This document shows, in pieces, positions 25,981 through 33,753 of a stretch of 64,000 nt of DNA. A model generated the notes under the pieces. That model made no database searches and was not told the origin of the DNA. It was given only the letters and a program-made list of their open reading frames with translations. Made by a program: the position numbers and the translations under genes. Source of the DNA: Defluviicoccus sp. (lineage in GTDB: Bacteria > Pseudomonadota > Alphaproteobacteria > MPNO01); the NCBI GenBank assembly GCA_022823775.1, contig JAJEHI010000135.1:62001-126000 (forward strand), written 5' to 3'. How positions within the stretch are numbered: the first letter of the stretch is position 1; each line of letters begins with the position of its first letter.

Positions 25981-26694
25981 ATGTTCGGAGAAGCGGGGCG
26001 GATCGGGCTCATCGTGCCGGCCAACAACGGCGTGCTGGAACCGGAACTGTGGTCGGTCCTGCCCGACGGCGTCGCGCTCTACGCCACCCGGATCCTGGCG
26101 CGCGGCGAACTGACACCCCAGGCCGTGCACGCGATGGAGCAAAATGTCGACCGCGCGGTGGACGAGCTGGCGGCGACCGGGGTCGACGTGATCGTCTACG
26201 CCGACATGGTGACGACCTTCATCATGGAACCCGGGTGGAACGAGGCGCGCACCCGGGAAATCGCCGTGCGCACCGGCTGTGCCTGCATTTCCGCCTGGAC
26301 GGCGCTGCGCGATGCGCTGGCGCATCTGGGCATCGAGCGTTTCGCCCTGGGGACGCCCTATCCCGCGGCGATCCACGCGTTCGCGCCGCCGTTCTTCACG
26401 GAGCGCGGGTTCTCCATTGCCGACGACGCCACGCTCGACATCCGGGAGATGGCCGAGGTCCCTCGGGTCGATGCCGGGCGGCTTCGCGGCCTGGTGACCG
26501 GGCTCGACTTCGCCGATGCGGATGCCGTGGTGCTGCTCGCCACCGACCTGCCTACCTTCGAATCGCTCGAAGACCTTGCCGCGATGGCCGGGCGGGCGGT
26601 GCTGAGCTCTAACCAGACGATTCTCTGGTCGGCGCTGCGGACCGTCGGCAACGACGCGGCGATCCGCTCCCTGGGGCCGCTGTTCCGGGACTGA
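25981..26694 (+). CDS. Asp/Glu racemase-superfamily protein (maleate isomerase-like) lacking both Cys
   Basis: Protein of 237 residues with the maleate cis-trans isomerase/arylmalonate decarboxylase layout: GRIGLIVPANNGVLEPE at the start and SSNQTILWSALR near the end. Where the catalytic Cys residues normally stand it has VIVYADMVTT and VVLLATDLPT; its only Cys are in TGCACISA. Cofactor-free racemase chemistry by two thiols is therefore unlikely. Directly follows the hydantoinase-like gene. A hairpin lies beyond the stop. Confidence 0.78.
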   Translation: MFGEAGRIGLIVPANNGVLEPELWSVLPDGVALYATRILARGELTPQAVHAMEQNVDRAVDELAATGVDVIVYADMVTTFIMEPGWNEARTREIAVRTGCACISAWTALRDALAHLGIERFALGTPYPAAIHAFAPPFFTERGFSIADDATLDIREMAEVPRVDAGRLRGLVTGLDFADADAVVLLATDLPTFESLEDLAAMAGRAVLSSNQTILWSALRTVGNDAAIRSLGPLFRD

Positions 26695-26706
26695 AGCGGC
26701 AGGAGA

Positions 26707-26730
26707 CGCCGGGCCGAACCCGGCCCGGCG
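26707..26730. terminator. Hairpin between convergent genes
   Basis: CGCCGGGCCG pairs perfectly with CGGCCCGGCG around AACC, 13 bases after the racemase-like stop and 25 bases from the convergent binding-protein stop. There is no clear T-run on either strand; it is a likely bidirectional transcription end. Confidence 0.55.
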
Positions 26731-26754
26731 CCACTCAATCCCCGCGGGCGTCCC

Positions 26755-27744
26755 CTATTTGAGGATCAGCCCGTGCTTGTCCCTGGCGGGAACCTTGTCG
26801 ATCACGCCACGCTTCTGGGCCATTTCAAGGAACGCCCATTGCGCGTCGATCACCTTCTCGTTCCAGTTCGTCAGGAACACCCGCTTCTCCGACAACAGGC
26901 GGCGATACACGTCGGCCTGCGCCTGGTTCTTCACGGCGGCGAGCTTGCCGTACTTCTTCACCGCGGCGGCGAGATTCTTGGGGTCGCGCAGCCATTCCCA
27001 GGACTCGTGGGAAGCCGCGACGAAGCGCTTGGCCCGGTCAGGATCCTCCTCGACCCAGCTCCGCCACGCGACGATCGGCGCCGACCAGACCACCGGGTAG
27101 CCGGTCTTCTTCTTCCAATACGCGTTCGCCGAGAAAATCGAGCGGTACTTGTCCGGTTGGGCCAAAGCCGCGACGGTCAACGAGGAGATGTTGAACATCG
27201 AATCGACCTTGCCGCTCTCCAGGAACTTGAACAGCGCCGGAGCGGCGGCCTGCACGAAATCGGTGTCCTTGAGGACATCGACACTGTAGGCGTCGATCAG
27301 GGCGGCCCGGGTCGCCTTGAACGCGCCCGCGCCGGTCGACCAGCTCGAGAACTTCTTGCCGCGAAGGTCGGGGACCGCCTTGAACGGGGTCTCGTTGCGG
27401 ACCATCACCTCCTGCATCACCGTGAGCCCGCCGCCGATGACGACCCAGTCGAGCCCCTTGTTGATGCGGGCGATCGCCGCTGTCCCGGGATAGTAAGTGA
27501 CCATGCACTCCTTCGCCGGCAGGCCCGCGACGTGTCCGCGGAACGGCCGGGCGTCGATGGTCAGGTCGATCCCGTGTTTGGCGTAGATCCCCGCATCCTT
27601 GGCGCCGAACGCGCTGAGGACGAAGACGCTGTTTCTCGGAACCGTGGTGGTCACGGGCTTGAGGGCCTGGGCGAGCGCGGGAGCCGAGACCGCGATGGCC
27701 GCAAGAACGGAGAAGCCTCCGAGCAGCAAAGGCTTTTTGAACAT
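26755..27744 (-). CDS. ABC-type substrate-binding protein (NMT1/TauA-like), orphan
   Basis: Periplasmic binding protein of 329 residues. A Sec signal peptide (PLLLGGFSVLAAIAVSAPALAQA) precedes a two-lobe NMT1-like body with AGIYAKHGIDLTI, GGGLTVMQEVMV and VPDLRGKKFSSWST. ATG 27744 is preceded by GGGAGG at 6 bases; the 774-residue ORF in the track is a shadow beyond that. No permease or ATPase gene accompanies it. Divergent from the amidohydrolase with 204 bases between, so the pair may serve one substrate. Confidence 0.87.
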   Translation of the reverse strand: MFKKPLLLGGFSVLAAIAVSAPALAQALKPVTTTVPRNSVFVLSAFGAKDAGIYAKHGIDLTIDARPFRGHVAGLPAKECMVTYYPGTAAIARINKGLDWVVIGGGLTVMQEVMVRNETPFKAVPDLRGKKFSSWSTGAGAFKATRAALIDAYSVDVLKDTDFVQAAAPALFKFLESGKVDSMFNISSLTVAALAQPDKYRSIFSANAYWKKKTGYPVVWSAPIVAWRSWVEEDPDRAKRFVAASHESWEWLRDPKNLAAAVKKYGKLAAVKNQAQADVYRRLLSEKRVFLTNWNEKVIDAQWAFLEMAQKRGVIDKVPARDKHGLILK

Positions 27745-27866
27745 CTGATTCCTCCCTTCGATTTGTCCGGCGGCCCGCCTTGCCGGTCTCGGGAGGCGAA
27801 CCGGTGCGCTCATGCTGGGTGGGGGCGGTGCAACTGTCAAGTCGCGCGAAGTGCCGGGTCCGCTCC

Positions 27867-27895
27867 TTGGCACGGTTCCGGCCCCCCGCCATAAT
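27867..27895 (+). promoter_or_regulatory. Sigma70-like promoter for the amidohydrolase
   Basis: TTGGCA, then exactly 17 bases, then CATAAT, ending 53 bases before the amidohydrolase ATG in a 204-base divergent gap. Matches are 4 of 6 at -35 and 5 of 6 at -10. A very similar block around a CATAAT recurs upstream of the binding-protein gene at 52948. Confidence 0.5.
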
Positions 27896-27948
27896 GACCG
27901 CGGGCCGCGCGCGGCACCCGCGGCGCGGCGGAAAGCGGGGGGATCGGC

Positions 27949-28953
27949 ATGAAGCTCGACATCTACAACCACATCTTTCCGGTCAAATATTTCGAGCGGA
28001 TGCAGGAGGTCATCCCCAACAAGGGGCCGATCAAGCGCTGGCTCAACATCCCCGTCCTCTACGACGTCGAAGCGCGGCTTCGGATGATGGACGGCTTCGG
28101 CGAGTATCAGCAGATCCTGTCGAACTCGATGCCGCCCATCGAGTTCATCGCCGGACCCGACCGGACGCCGGAGCTCGCGCGGCTCGCCAACGACGGTATG
28201 GCGGAGCTCTGCCAACGCTATCCCGACCGCTTTCCGAGCTTCATCGCCTCGCTGCCGATGAACAACATGGACGCGACGGTCAAGGAGATCGACCGCGCCA
28301 TCGTCGAGCTCGATGCCTGCGGCGTGCAGATTTTCAGCCACGTCAACAACCGGCCGCTCGACGAGCCCGAGTTCTACCCCCTGTTCGAGAAAATGGCCGG
28401 GCACGACCTGCCGATCTGGCTGCATCCGGCGCGCGCCGCCAATCACCCGGACTATCTCACGGAAGACAAGTCGAAGTACGAGATCTGGTGGACCTTCGGC
28501 TGGCCCTACGAGACCTCCACGGCAATGGCCCGGATCGTGTTCTCGGGCATTTTCGACAAGCTGCCCGGCATCAAGATCATCTCGCACCATCTGGGCGCGA
28601 TGATTCCCTATTTCGAAGGCCGCGTCGGACCCGGCTGGGACCAACTCGGCACGCGGACGGCGGACGAGGACTACGAAGCGCTGCTGGCCTCGATGAAGAA
28701 GCGCCCCGTCGACTATTTCAAGATGTTCTACGCCGATACCGCGACCTTCGGCTCCGATGCCGCGACCGATTGCGGGCTCGCGTTCTTTGGCGTCGACAAG
28801 TGCCTGTTCGCGTCCGATTGCCCGTTCGATCCCGAGGGCGGACCGATGTATATCCGCGAGACCATCCGCATCCTCGACAATCTCGGGGTCACCGACGCGG
28901 AGCGCGACGCGCTTTATCTCGACAACGCGAAGAAGCTCCTGAAGCTCAACTGA
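27949..28953 (+). CDS. Amidohydrolase 2 (ACMSD/resorcylate-decarboxylase-like) family protein
   Basis: TIM-barrel metal enzyme of 334 residues. Conserved parts are WLHPARAANHP, IISHHLGAMIPYFEGR and the Asp motif FASDCPFDPEGG. The N-terminal metal motif, usually His-x-His, reads DIYNHIFP, so one His is replaced by Tyr. Family members decarboxylate or hydrolyse aromatic acids (ACMSD, gamma-resorcylate decarboxylase) or lactones. No good ribosome binding site beyond GGGGGATCGG. Divergent from the orphan binding protein. Confidence 0.85.
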   Translation: MKLDIYNHIFPVKYFERMQEVIPNKGPIKRWLNIPVLYDVEARLRMMDGFGEYQQILSNSMPPIEFIAGPDRTPELARLANDGMAELCQRYPDRFPSFIASLPMNNMDATVKEIDRAIVELDACGVQIFSHVNNRPLDEPEFYPLFEKMAGHDLPIWLHPARAANHPDYLTEDKSKYEIWWTFGWPYETSTAMARIVFSGIFDKLPGIKIISHHLGAMIPYFEGRVGPGWDQLGTRTADEDYEALLASMKKRPVDYFKMFYADTATFGSDAATDCGLAFFGVDKCLFASDCPFDPEGGPMYIRETIRILDNLGVTDAERDALYLDNAKKLLKLN

Positions 28954-28987
28954 AGGGCCGGCGCGGGCCCGCCACGAGTTTTCGATT

Positions 28988-29905
28988 TTGGCCGGTCTCC
29001 TCGCCGATCCGGTCCGGCGGCGCGGGCTGATCGGGGTCGCGCTCGCGGTCGGCGCCACTCTCACCTTCACGGCGTCCACGGTGGGAGCGGTATTCTCCTA
29101 CGAGGGCGGCGGCGAGCCGCTTGCCGCCATCAGCTCGCGCTATATCGGCGCGATGCTGGTCTTCATACCGCTGCTCCATTTCTCCGGCATCGGCTTCGCC
29201 TTGCCACGCCGCGAGCGCGCGATCTCGCTTGCCCTCGGGGCGCTCGCCGCGGTTCAGGCCTATTGCCTCTACAACTCCATAGCCCACATCGCGGTGGGTC
29301 TTACCTTCGCCATCTTCTACATCTACCCGATCCTGGTCGCCCTGATCGCCATCGCCTTCCGTCAGGACCGCATCACGCCGGCGATCGTCGTCGGGCTGGC
29401 GGTCGCCTTTGCCGGACTGATGCTGGTCTTCGACGTTTCCGGCGAAGGGTCCAATCTCTGGGGCTCTCTGCTTGCCATCGGGGCGGCGATATCGTGGTCC
29501 ATCATCACGGTGGGCAGCAGCGGGGTCATGCGGACCCAGGATCCCCGCCTGTTCACGTTTTACCTGCAGCTTTCGGCGGGGCTGATCTATCTGGCGATCT
29601 GCCTGGTCGTCGGCGACGTCGACCTGCCCCGGACGGCGAAGGGCTGGGCCGGACTGATCTCGCTGCCGTTGTTCTACGCCGTATCCACGCTCGGTTTCTT
29701 CGGCGCCATTGCGATGATCGGCTCGATCCGCGCCGCGCTGCTGATGAACCTGGAGCCCGTGTTCACCATCGCCGCCGGGTTCCTGATCCTGGGCCAGGTC
29801 CTCACGCCGCTCCAGCTCGCCGGCGCCGCGCTGGTGATCGGCGCCGTGCTCGCGGTCCGGATCGAGAAAGTGCGCCCGGCCCCGCGGGGCCCGGACCCGT
29901 CCTAA
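28988..29905 (+). CDS. EamA/DMT-family transporter
   Basis: Inner-membrane protein of 305 residues with about ten hydrophobic segments in two EamA repeats (IGVALAVGATLTFTAS..., then WGSLLAIGAAISWSIITVGS). The second ends with ALLMNLEPVFTIAAGFLILGQ, a hallmark of the drug/metabolite exporters. It starts at TTG 28988, since no ATG or good ribosome binding site fits better. The stop codon overlaps the stop of the convergent enoyl-CoA hydratase (29902-29905). The exported compound is unknown. Confidence 0.87.
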   Translation: MAGLLADPVRRRGLIGVALAVGATLTFTASTVGAVFSYEGGGEPLAAISSRYIGAMLVFIPLLHFSGIGFALPRRERAISLALGALAAVQAYCLYNSIAHIAVGLTFAIFYIYPILVALIAIAFRQDRITPAIVVGLAVAFAGLMLVFDVSGEGSNLWGSLLAIGAAISWSIITVGSSGVMRTQDPRLFTFYLQLSAGLIYLAICLVVGDVDLPRTAKGWAGLISLPLFYAVSTLGFFGAIAMIGSIRAALLMNLEPVFTIAAGFLILGQVLTPLQLAGAALVIGAVLAVRIEKVRPAPRGPDPS

Positions 29906-30684
29906 TCGCGCTCGAACTTCGCTTCGCGCCTGTCCAGAAAGGCCTCCATACCGGTGCGGGCATCGCCGCTGGTCTGGGTGAGCGCGGAGGCCACCGACTC
30001 GGTGAACAGCCCCTCCTGCTTCGGCATGTCGGCGATGCGGCCGATCGCCCCGAGCACCATCGCATTCACCATCGGCGCGTTTTCCGCGATGGTCTCCGCG
30101 AGTTCGACGGCCTTGTCGAACGCGTCGCCCTCTTCCACCAGATAGTGCGAGAGGCCGAGCGCCTGGCCTTCCTCGGCCAAGACACGGCGCCCCGTCAGCA
30201 TCATCTCCGTCGTGCGGCCGGCGCCGATGATACGCGTCACGCGCACCGTCGCCCCGCCGCCCACGAAGATGCCGCGCCGTCCTTCGGGAAGCTGGTAAAT
30301 CGCGCTCGGCTCGGCGACGCGAACATGTGTGGCCGAAGCGATTTCGAGCCCGCCGCCCATCACCGCGCCCTTCATCGCGGTGACCACGGGAAGCCCGCCG
30401 AGTTCCACCATGTCGAGCGTCCGGTGCCAGTAGCGCGAGGTCTCGAAGGACTCGACCGGGTCGCGTTCCTTGTGCTCCGACAGGTCGAGCCCGGCACAGA
30501 AATGCCGACCTTCGCCGCACAGAACCACCGCGCGGGCTTCGCCCGGAGGAGACTGGAAGAAACGGTTCAGAGCCTCGATCAGCCGGGTGTTGACCGCGTT
30601 TCCCTTCTCCGGCCGATCGAGCGTGAGAATCGCCACCCTTTCCCGCAATTCGAACCGCAAGACGTCGCTTTCGAACTTCGCCAC
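29902..30684 (-). CDS. Enoyl-CoA hydratase/isomerase family protein
   Basis: Crotonase-fold protein of 260 residues. Oxyanion-hole segments are HFCAGLDLSEH and MGGGLEIASATHV; the region QLPEGRRGIFVGGGA holds a Glu at the usual position. It starts at GTG 30684 and is divergent from the HSD10-like dehydrogenase with 91 bases between, so the two may supply consecutive beta-oxidation steps (hydration, then 3-hydroxyacyl-CoA oxidation). Its stop overlaps that of the convergent EamA gene. Confidence 0.88.
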   Translation of the reverse strand: MAKFESDVLRFELRERVAILTLDRPEKGNAVNTRLIEALNRFFQSPPGEARAVVLCGEGRHFCAGLDLSEHKERDPVESFETSRYWHRTLDMVELGGLPVVTAMKGAVMGGGLEIASATHVRVAEPSAIYQLPEGRRGIFVGGGATVRVTRIIGAGRTTEMMLTGRRVLAEEGQALGLSHYLVEEGDAFDKAVELAETIAENAPMVNAMVLGAIGRIADMPKQEGLFTESVASALTQTSGDARTGMEAFLDRREAKFERD

Positions 30685-30775
30685 CCTAGAATTGACCCCG
30701 CTGATGTTTCGCGCCAGCTATAGGGGCCGGGGCTGGCGGTGTAAACTGACGGCGCCACGGGTCAGGGGGACAGGT

Positions 30776-31537
30776 ATGGATATCGCGGGCATTTCGGCTT
30801 TGGTCACCGGTGGCGCTTCCGGACTCGGCGCGGCAAGCGCGCGCCGTCTCGCCGATCTGGGAGCGAAGGTCGGAATCGTCGACCTCAACGGCGAAGGCGC
30901 GCAAGCGGTCGGCGCCGAAATCGGCGGAACCGGTGTCGGCTGCGACGTCACCAGCCCGGATGCGGTGGAAGGTGCGCTTGCCGAGATTTCCGACGCCGTG
31001 GGCGTGCCCCGGGTCGTGGTGAACTGCGCCGGTATCGGCGTCGCGGGGCGCATCGTCGGGCGCGGCGGACCGATGCCGCTCGAGGAATTCACCCGCGTGG
31101 TCGAAATCAACCTGTTCGGCAGCTTCAACGTGATGAGGCTCGCCGTTGCCGCGATGTCCGGTCTCGAACCGACCGAAACCGGCGAGCGCGGCGTCGTCGT
31201 CAACACCGCCTCGGTCGCCGCCTACGACGGGCAGGTCGGCCAGGCGGCCTACGCCGCCTCGAAGGGCGCCATCGCCTCGATGACGCTGCCCGCGGCGCGC
31301 GAATTCGCCCGTATGGGCGTGCGCGTGATGACCATCGCGCCGGGTATCCTGTTGACGCCGATGTTCGACGGCGTGCCGGAGGCCGCGCGCGAAGGGTTGC
31401 TTTCGATCACCCAGTTCCCGCCCAGGCTGGGCGCGCCGGAAGAATACGCCCAGCTCGTTCAGCAAATCGTGGAAAATCCCCTGCTCAACGGCGAGACGAT
31501 CCGTCTCGACGGCGCGGTCCGACTGCCGCCGAGATAG
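30776..31537 (+). CDS. 3-hydroxyacyl-CoA dehydrogenase type 2-like SDR (HSD10-like)
   Basis: SDR of 253 residues. Cofactor motif TGGASGLGAASARRL with Asp in VGIVDLNGEG (NAD preference), NCAGIGVAG, catalytic Ser in NTASVAAYDG and YAASK. The segment GQAAYAASKGAIASMTLPAAREFA and the early TGGASGLG are characteristic of type 2 hydroxyacyl-CoA dehydrogenases. ATG 30776 fits the fold start; the ORF start in the track at 30470 lies inside the opposite-strand hydratase. Followed by a VOC protein 15 bases on. Confidence 0.86.
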   Translation: MDIAGISALVTGGASGLGAASARRLADLGAKVGIVDLNGEGAQAVGAEIGGTGVGCDVTSPDAVEGALAEISDAVGVPRVVVNCAGIGVAGRIVGRGGPMPLEEFTRVVEINLFGSFNVMRLAVAAMSGLEPTETGERGVVVNTASVAAYDGQVGQAAYAASKGAIASMTLPAAREFARMGVRVMTIAPGILLTPMFDGVPEAAREGLLSITQFPPRLGAPEEYAQLVQQIVENPLLNGETIRLDGAVRLPPR

Positions 31538-31552
31538 GGAAGGGAGGCCAAG

Positions 31553-31999
31553 ATGGCGGAACCCCGGAAAAAGGCCCGCGTGATGGGCATCAACCACGTG
31601 GTGCTCGAAGTCGACGACCTGGACGAGGCGTTGGCGTTCTACGGGGCCATATTCGAATTCGAGCTACGCGGGCGCGGCGAGACCAATGCCTTTATCGACA
31701 TGGGCGACCAGTTCATCCAGTTGACCTTGCAGAAAGGCGGCTCGCCCGACGTCAAGCGCCATTTCGGGCTGGTGGTGGACGACCGCAGCACGGTTCGCGC
31801 CGCGCTTGAAGAGCTCGGGGCCGAGACGATCGGCTCCCGCCTCAATTTCCGCGATCCGTGGGGCAACCGGGTCGAGGTCGTGCCCTACGACAACATCCAG
31901 TTTACCAAGGCCGAGCCGGTCCTCCGCGGAATGGGCCTGGACAGTCTGGAAAAGACGCCCTCGGCGATGGAGGAGCTCGCGAAGAAAGGGCTGGCATAG
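31553..31999 (+). CDS. VOC-family (glyoxalase/extradiol dioxygenase fold) protein
   Basis: Protein of 148 residues with the paired beta-alpha-beta-beta-beta fold. Candidate metal ligands are His in INHVVLEV and Glu in RVEVVPYDN; FRDPWGNRVE is a signature turn of the fold. Family members isomerise, cleave or sequester small molecules; function cannot be specified. Preceded by GGGAGG and co-transcribed with the HSD10-like gene. Confidence 0.82.
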   Translation: MAEPRKKARVMGINHVVLEVDDLDEALAFYGAIFEFELRGRGETNAFIDMGDQFIQLTLQKGGSPDVKRHFGLVVDDRSTVRAALEELGAETIGSRLNFRDPWGNRVEVVPYDNIQFTKAEPVLRGMGLDSLEKTPSAMEELAKKGLA

Positions 32000-32026
32000 C
32001 GCGGGGCGCGGCCCCAGCGGATATCG

Positions 32027-32117
32027 TCCCTCGATACGGCGCTGGCGCGCCTACTCGGCATGAGGAATCGAAAGACAACCCTCATCCTGAGTAGCGGCGA
32101 AGCCGCGTATCGAAGGA
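32027..32117. repeat. Imperfect long inverted repeat between convergent genes
   Basis: The left arm (CCCTCGATACGGCG...CTACTCGGCATGAGG) is mirrored by the right arm (CCTCATCCTGAGTAG...CGTATCGAAGGA), spaced by about 14 bases. It resembles a dispersed repeat often found in alphaproteobacteria as CCTTCGATACG...CTCAGGATGAGG. It lies between the VOC gene (+) and the luciferase-like gene (-) and would form a long hairpin that may end transcription both ways. Confidence 0.6.
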
Positions 32118-32132
32118 TCGGTCGTCCCTCCT

Positions 32133-33191
32133 CTACAGGTCCCGCACATGCGGCAGGACCTCCTTCCCGAAGATCTCCAGCGAGCGCATGATTTCCGCCT
32201 GAGGCAGAGAGCCGAAATCGACCAGCATGCCGATCTGCGTGATGCCGATGTCCGCCAGCACCTCGATCCGCTCGATCGCCTGATCCGGCCCGCCCATCAG
32301 GACCCGTCCCGGAAAGTACGACTCGAAAGTGAACTTGCGCTGGCCCGCATCGCGTTGCTCGTAGCCCTTGTAGGCGACCGGATCGGCCGGGCGGCGGGTG
32401 GCTTCGAGCCCGGCGGTCGCATACTCGCTCATCGCCGTATGTACGGCCGCTTCGAGCCCGGCGTCGTCGCCCTCGGCAAGGAAATGGGCGTGGTAGACGC
32501 AGCAGACCTCGTGGTCCTCGATCCCACGGCCCGACCGCGTTAGCGCGTCGCGGTACCACCCGATCCGCTCCACCGCGATGTCGTGGTCGACATGGTAGGC
32601 GACGTAAAGGAGGTTGTGCCCCTCTTTGGCGGTCCATTCGAAGCTCTCGGGCGACAGGAGGCAGGCGACCCAGATCGGCGGGTGGGGTTTCTGATAGACG
32701 GGCGGCAGGATCGGAAGGCCGCTCATGGCGGGCCGAAAGCCGCCCCCGAACTCGAGCGTCGGGTCGGACCACGCCTTGCGGATCAAGGCCACGCCCTCCT
32801 CGACCCGCTCCCGACTCTCCTTCATCGGCACTCCGAAGGCATCGAACTCGTCGCGGATGAAGCCCCGCCCGACGCCGAAATCGAAGCGTCCCTTGGAAAG
32901 CTGGTCGAGAGTGGCGGCCTGCTCGGCCACACGAACGGGGTCGTTCAGCGGCAGGATCGTCGCCCCGGTTCCGAGCCGGATGCGCTCGGTCCGTCCCGCC
33001 AGATAAGAGAGGAACGCGTAGTTCGCCGGCAGCAGACCGCCGTGTCGGACGAAGTGATGCTCCACCATCCATGCGTAATCGATGCCGATCCGGTCGGCGT
33101 AGACGACCTGCTCGACCATGTTGTGGTAATGGGTATGGGCGTCGCGGGTCTCGGGGAGATATGTCGGCAGGTAGAACAGGCCGAATTTCAT
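32133..33191 (-). CDS. LLM-class flavin-dependent monooxygenase
   Basis: Luciferase-like protein of 352 residues. It has MKFGLFYLPTYLPE at the start, WMVEHHFVRHGGLLPA, RLGTGATILPLNDPVRVAEQ and RFDFGVGRG, all typical of FMN-dependent bacterial luciferase-like enzymes. ATG 33191 follows GGAGAAG. Unpaired with a flavin reductase here. Divergent from the deaminase with 101 bases between. Substrate unknown. Confidence 0.88.
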   Translation of the reverse strand: MKFGLFYLPTYLPETRDAHTHYHNMVEQVVYADRIGIDYAWMVEHHFVRHGGLLPANYAFLSYLAGRTERIRLGTGATILPLNDPVRVAEQAATLDQLSKGRFDFGVGRGFIRDEFDAFGVPMKESRERVEEGVALIRKAWSDPTLEFGGGFRPAMSGLPILPPVYQKPHPPIWVACLLSPESFEWTAKEGHNLLYVAYHVDHDIAVERIGWYRDALTRSGRGIEDHEVCCVYHAHFLAEGDDAGLEAAVHTAMSEYATAGLEATRRPADPVAYKGYEQRDAGQRKFTFESYFPGRVLMGGPDQAIERIEVLADIGITQIGMLVDFGSLPQAEIMRSLEIFGKEVLPHVRDL

Positions 33192-33292
33192 CTACGGCTT
33201 CTCCGAGGAGGTAAACGCGGCGTCCGGACAGTTTGGTGCGGCCGGGTCCGACGGTGCAAGCGGCCCGGCGCGTTACAGGGAGGAAGCGGGCG

Positions 33293-33742
33293 ATGGGCGA
33301 AGAGGAATTGTTGAGAAGGGCCTTCGAGGCGGCGCGACGGGCGGCGGCGAACGGCAATCCGCCCTTCGGATCGGTGCTGGCGAATGCGGCGGGCGAGATC
33401 GTTCTCGAAGCCGAGAACGACATGCTCACGACCGGCGACGTTACCGGCCACGCCGAGATCAACCTGGTACGCGAAGCGTGTCGGAAGTTCGGTCCCGCGC
33501 TCGGCGGCTATACGCTCTATACGAGCTGCGAGCCCTGCGCGATGTGCGCGGTCGCCGCCTACTGGTCGGGGCTCGACCGCATCGTGTTCGGGCTTTCGCA
33601 TCCGAGGCTGGTCGAAATCCGAGGCGAGGGCGGGCCGCCGATGATGAACCTCCGCTGCCAGGAGGTCGCCGGGCGCGGCGTTCGCGACATGGCGGTCGCC
33701 GGCCCGATGCTGGAGGACGAGGCGGCGGCGCTTTTCGCATAG
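33293..33742 (+). CDS. Nucleoside/base deaminase (cytidine deaminase-like, guanine-deaminase type)
   Basis: Zinc deaminase of 149 residues. Ligands are His in TGHAEINLV (with the catalytic Glu) and two Cys in SCEPCAMC; NPPFGSVLAN is the usual N-terminal motif. ATG 33293 has GGGAGGAA before it; the ORF start at 33233 has not. TadA-like enzymes of this size deaminate guanine, cytosine or related bases. It ends 11 bases from the convergent bicupin gene. Confidence 0.88.
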   Translation: MGEEELLRRAFEAARRAAANGNPPFGSVLANAAGEIVLEAENDMLTTGDVTGHAEINLVREACRKFGPALGGYTLYTSCEPCAMCAVAAYWSGLDRIVFGLSHPRLVEIRGEGGPPMMNLRCQEVAGRGVRDMAVAGPMLEDEAAALFA

Positions 33743-33753
33743 CGCCGGGCGCT

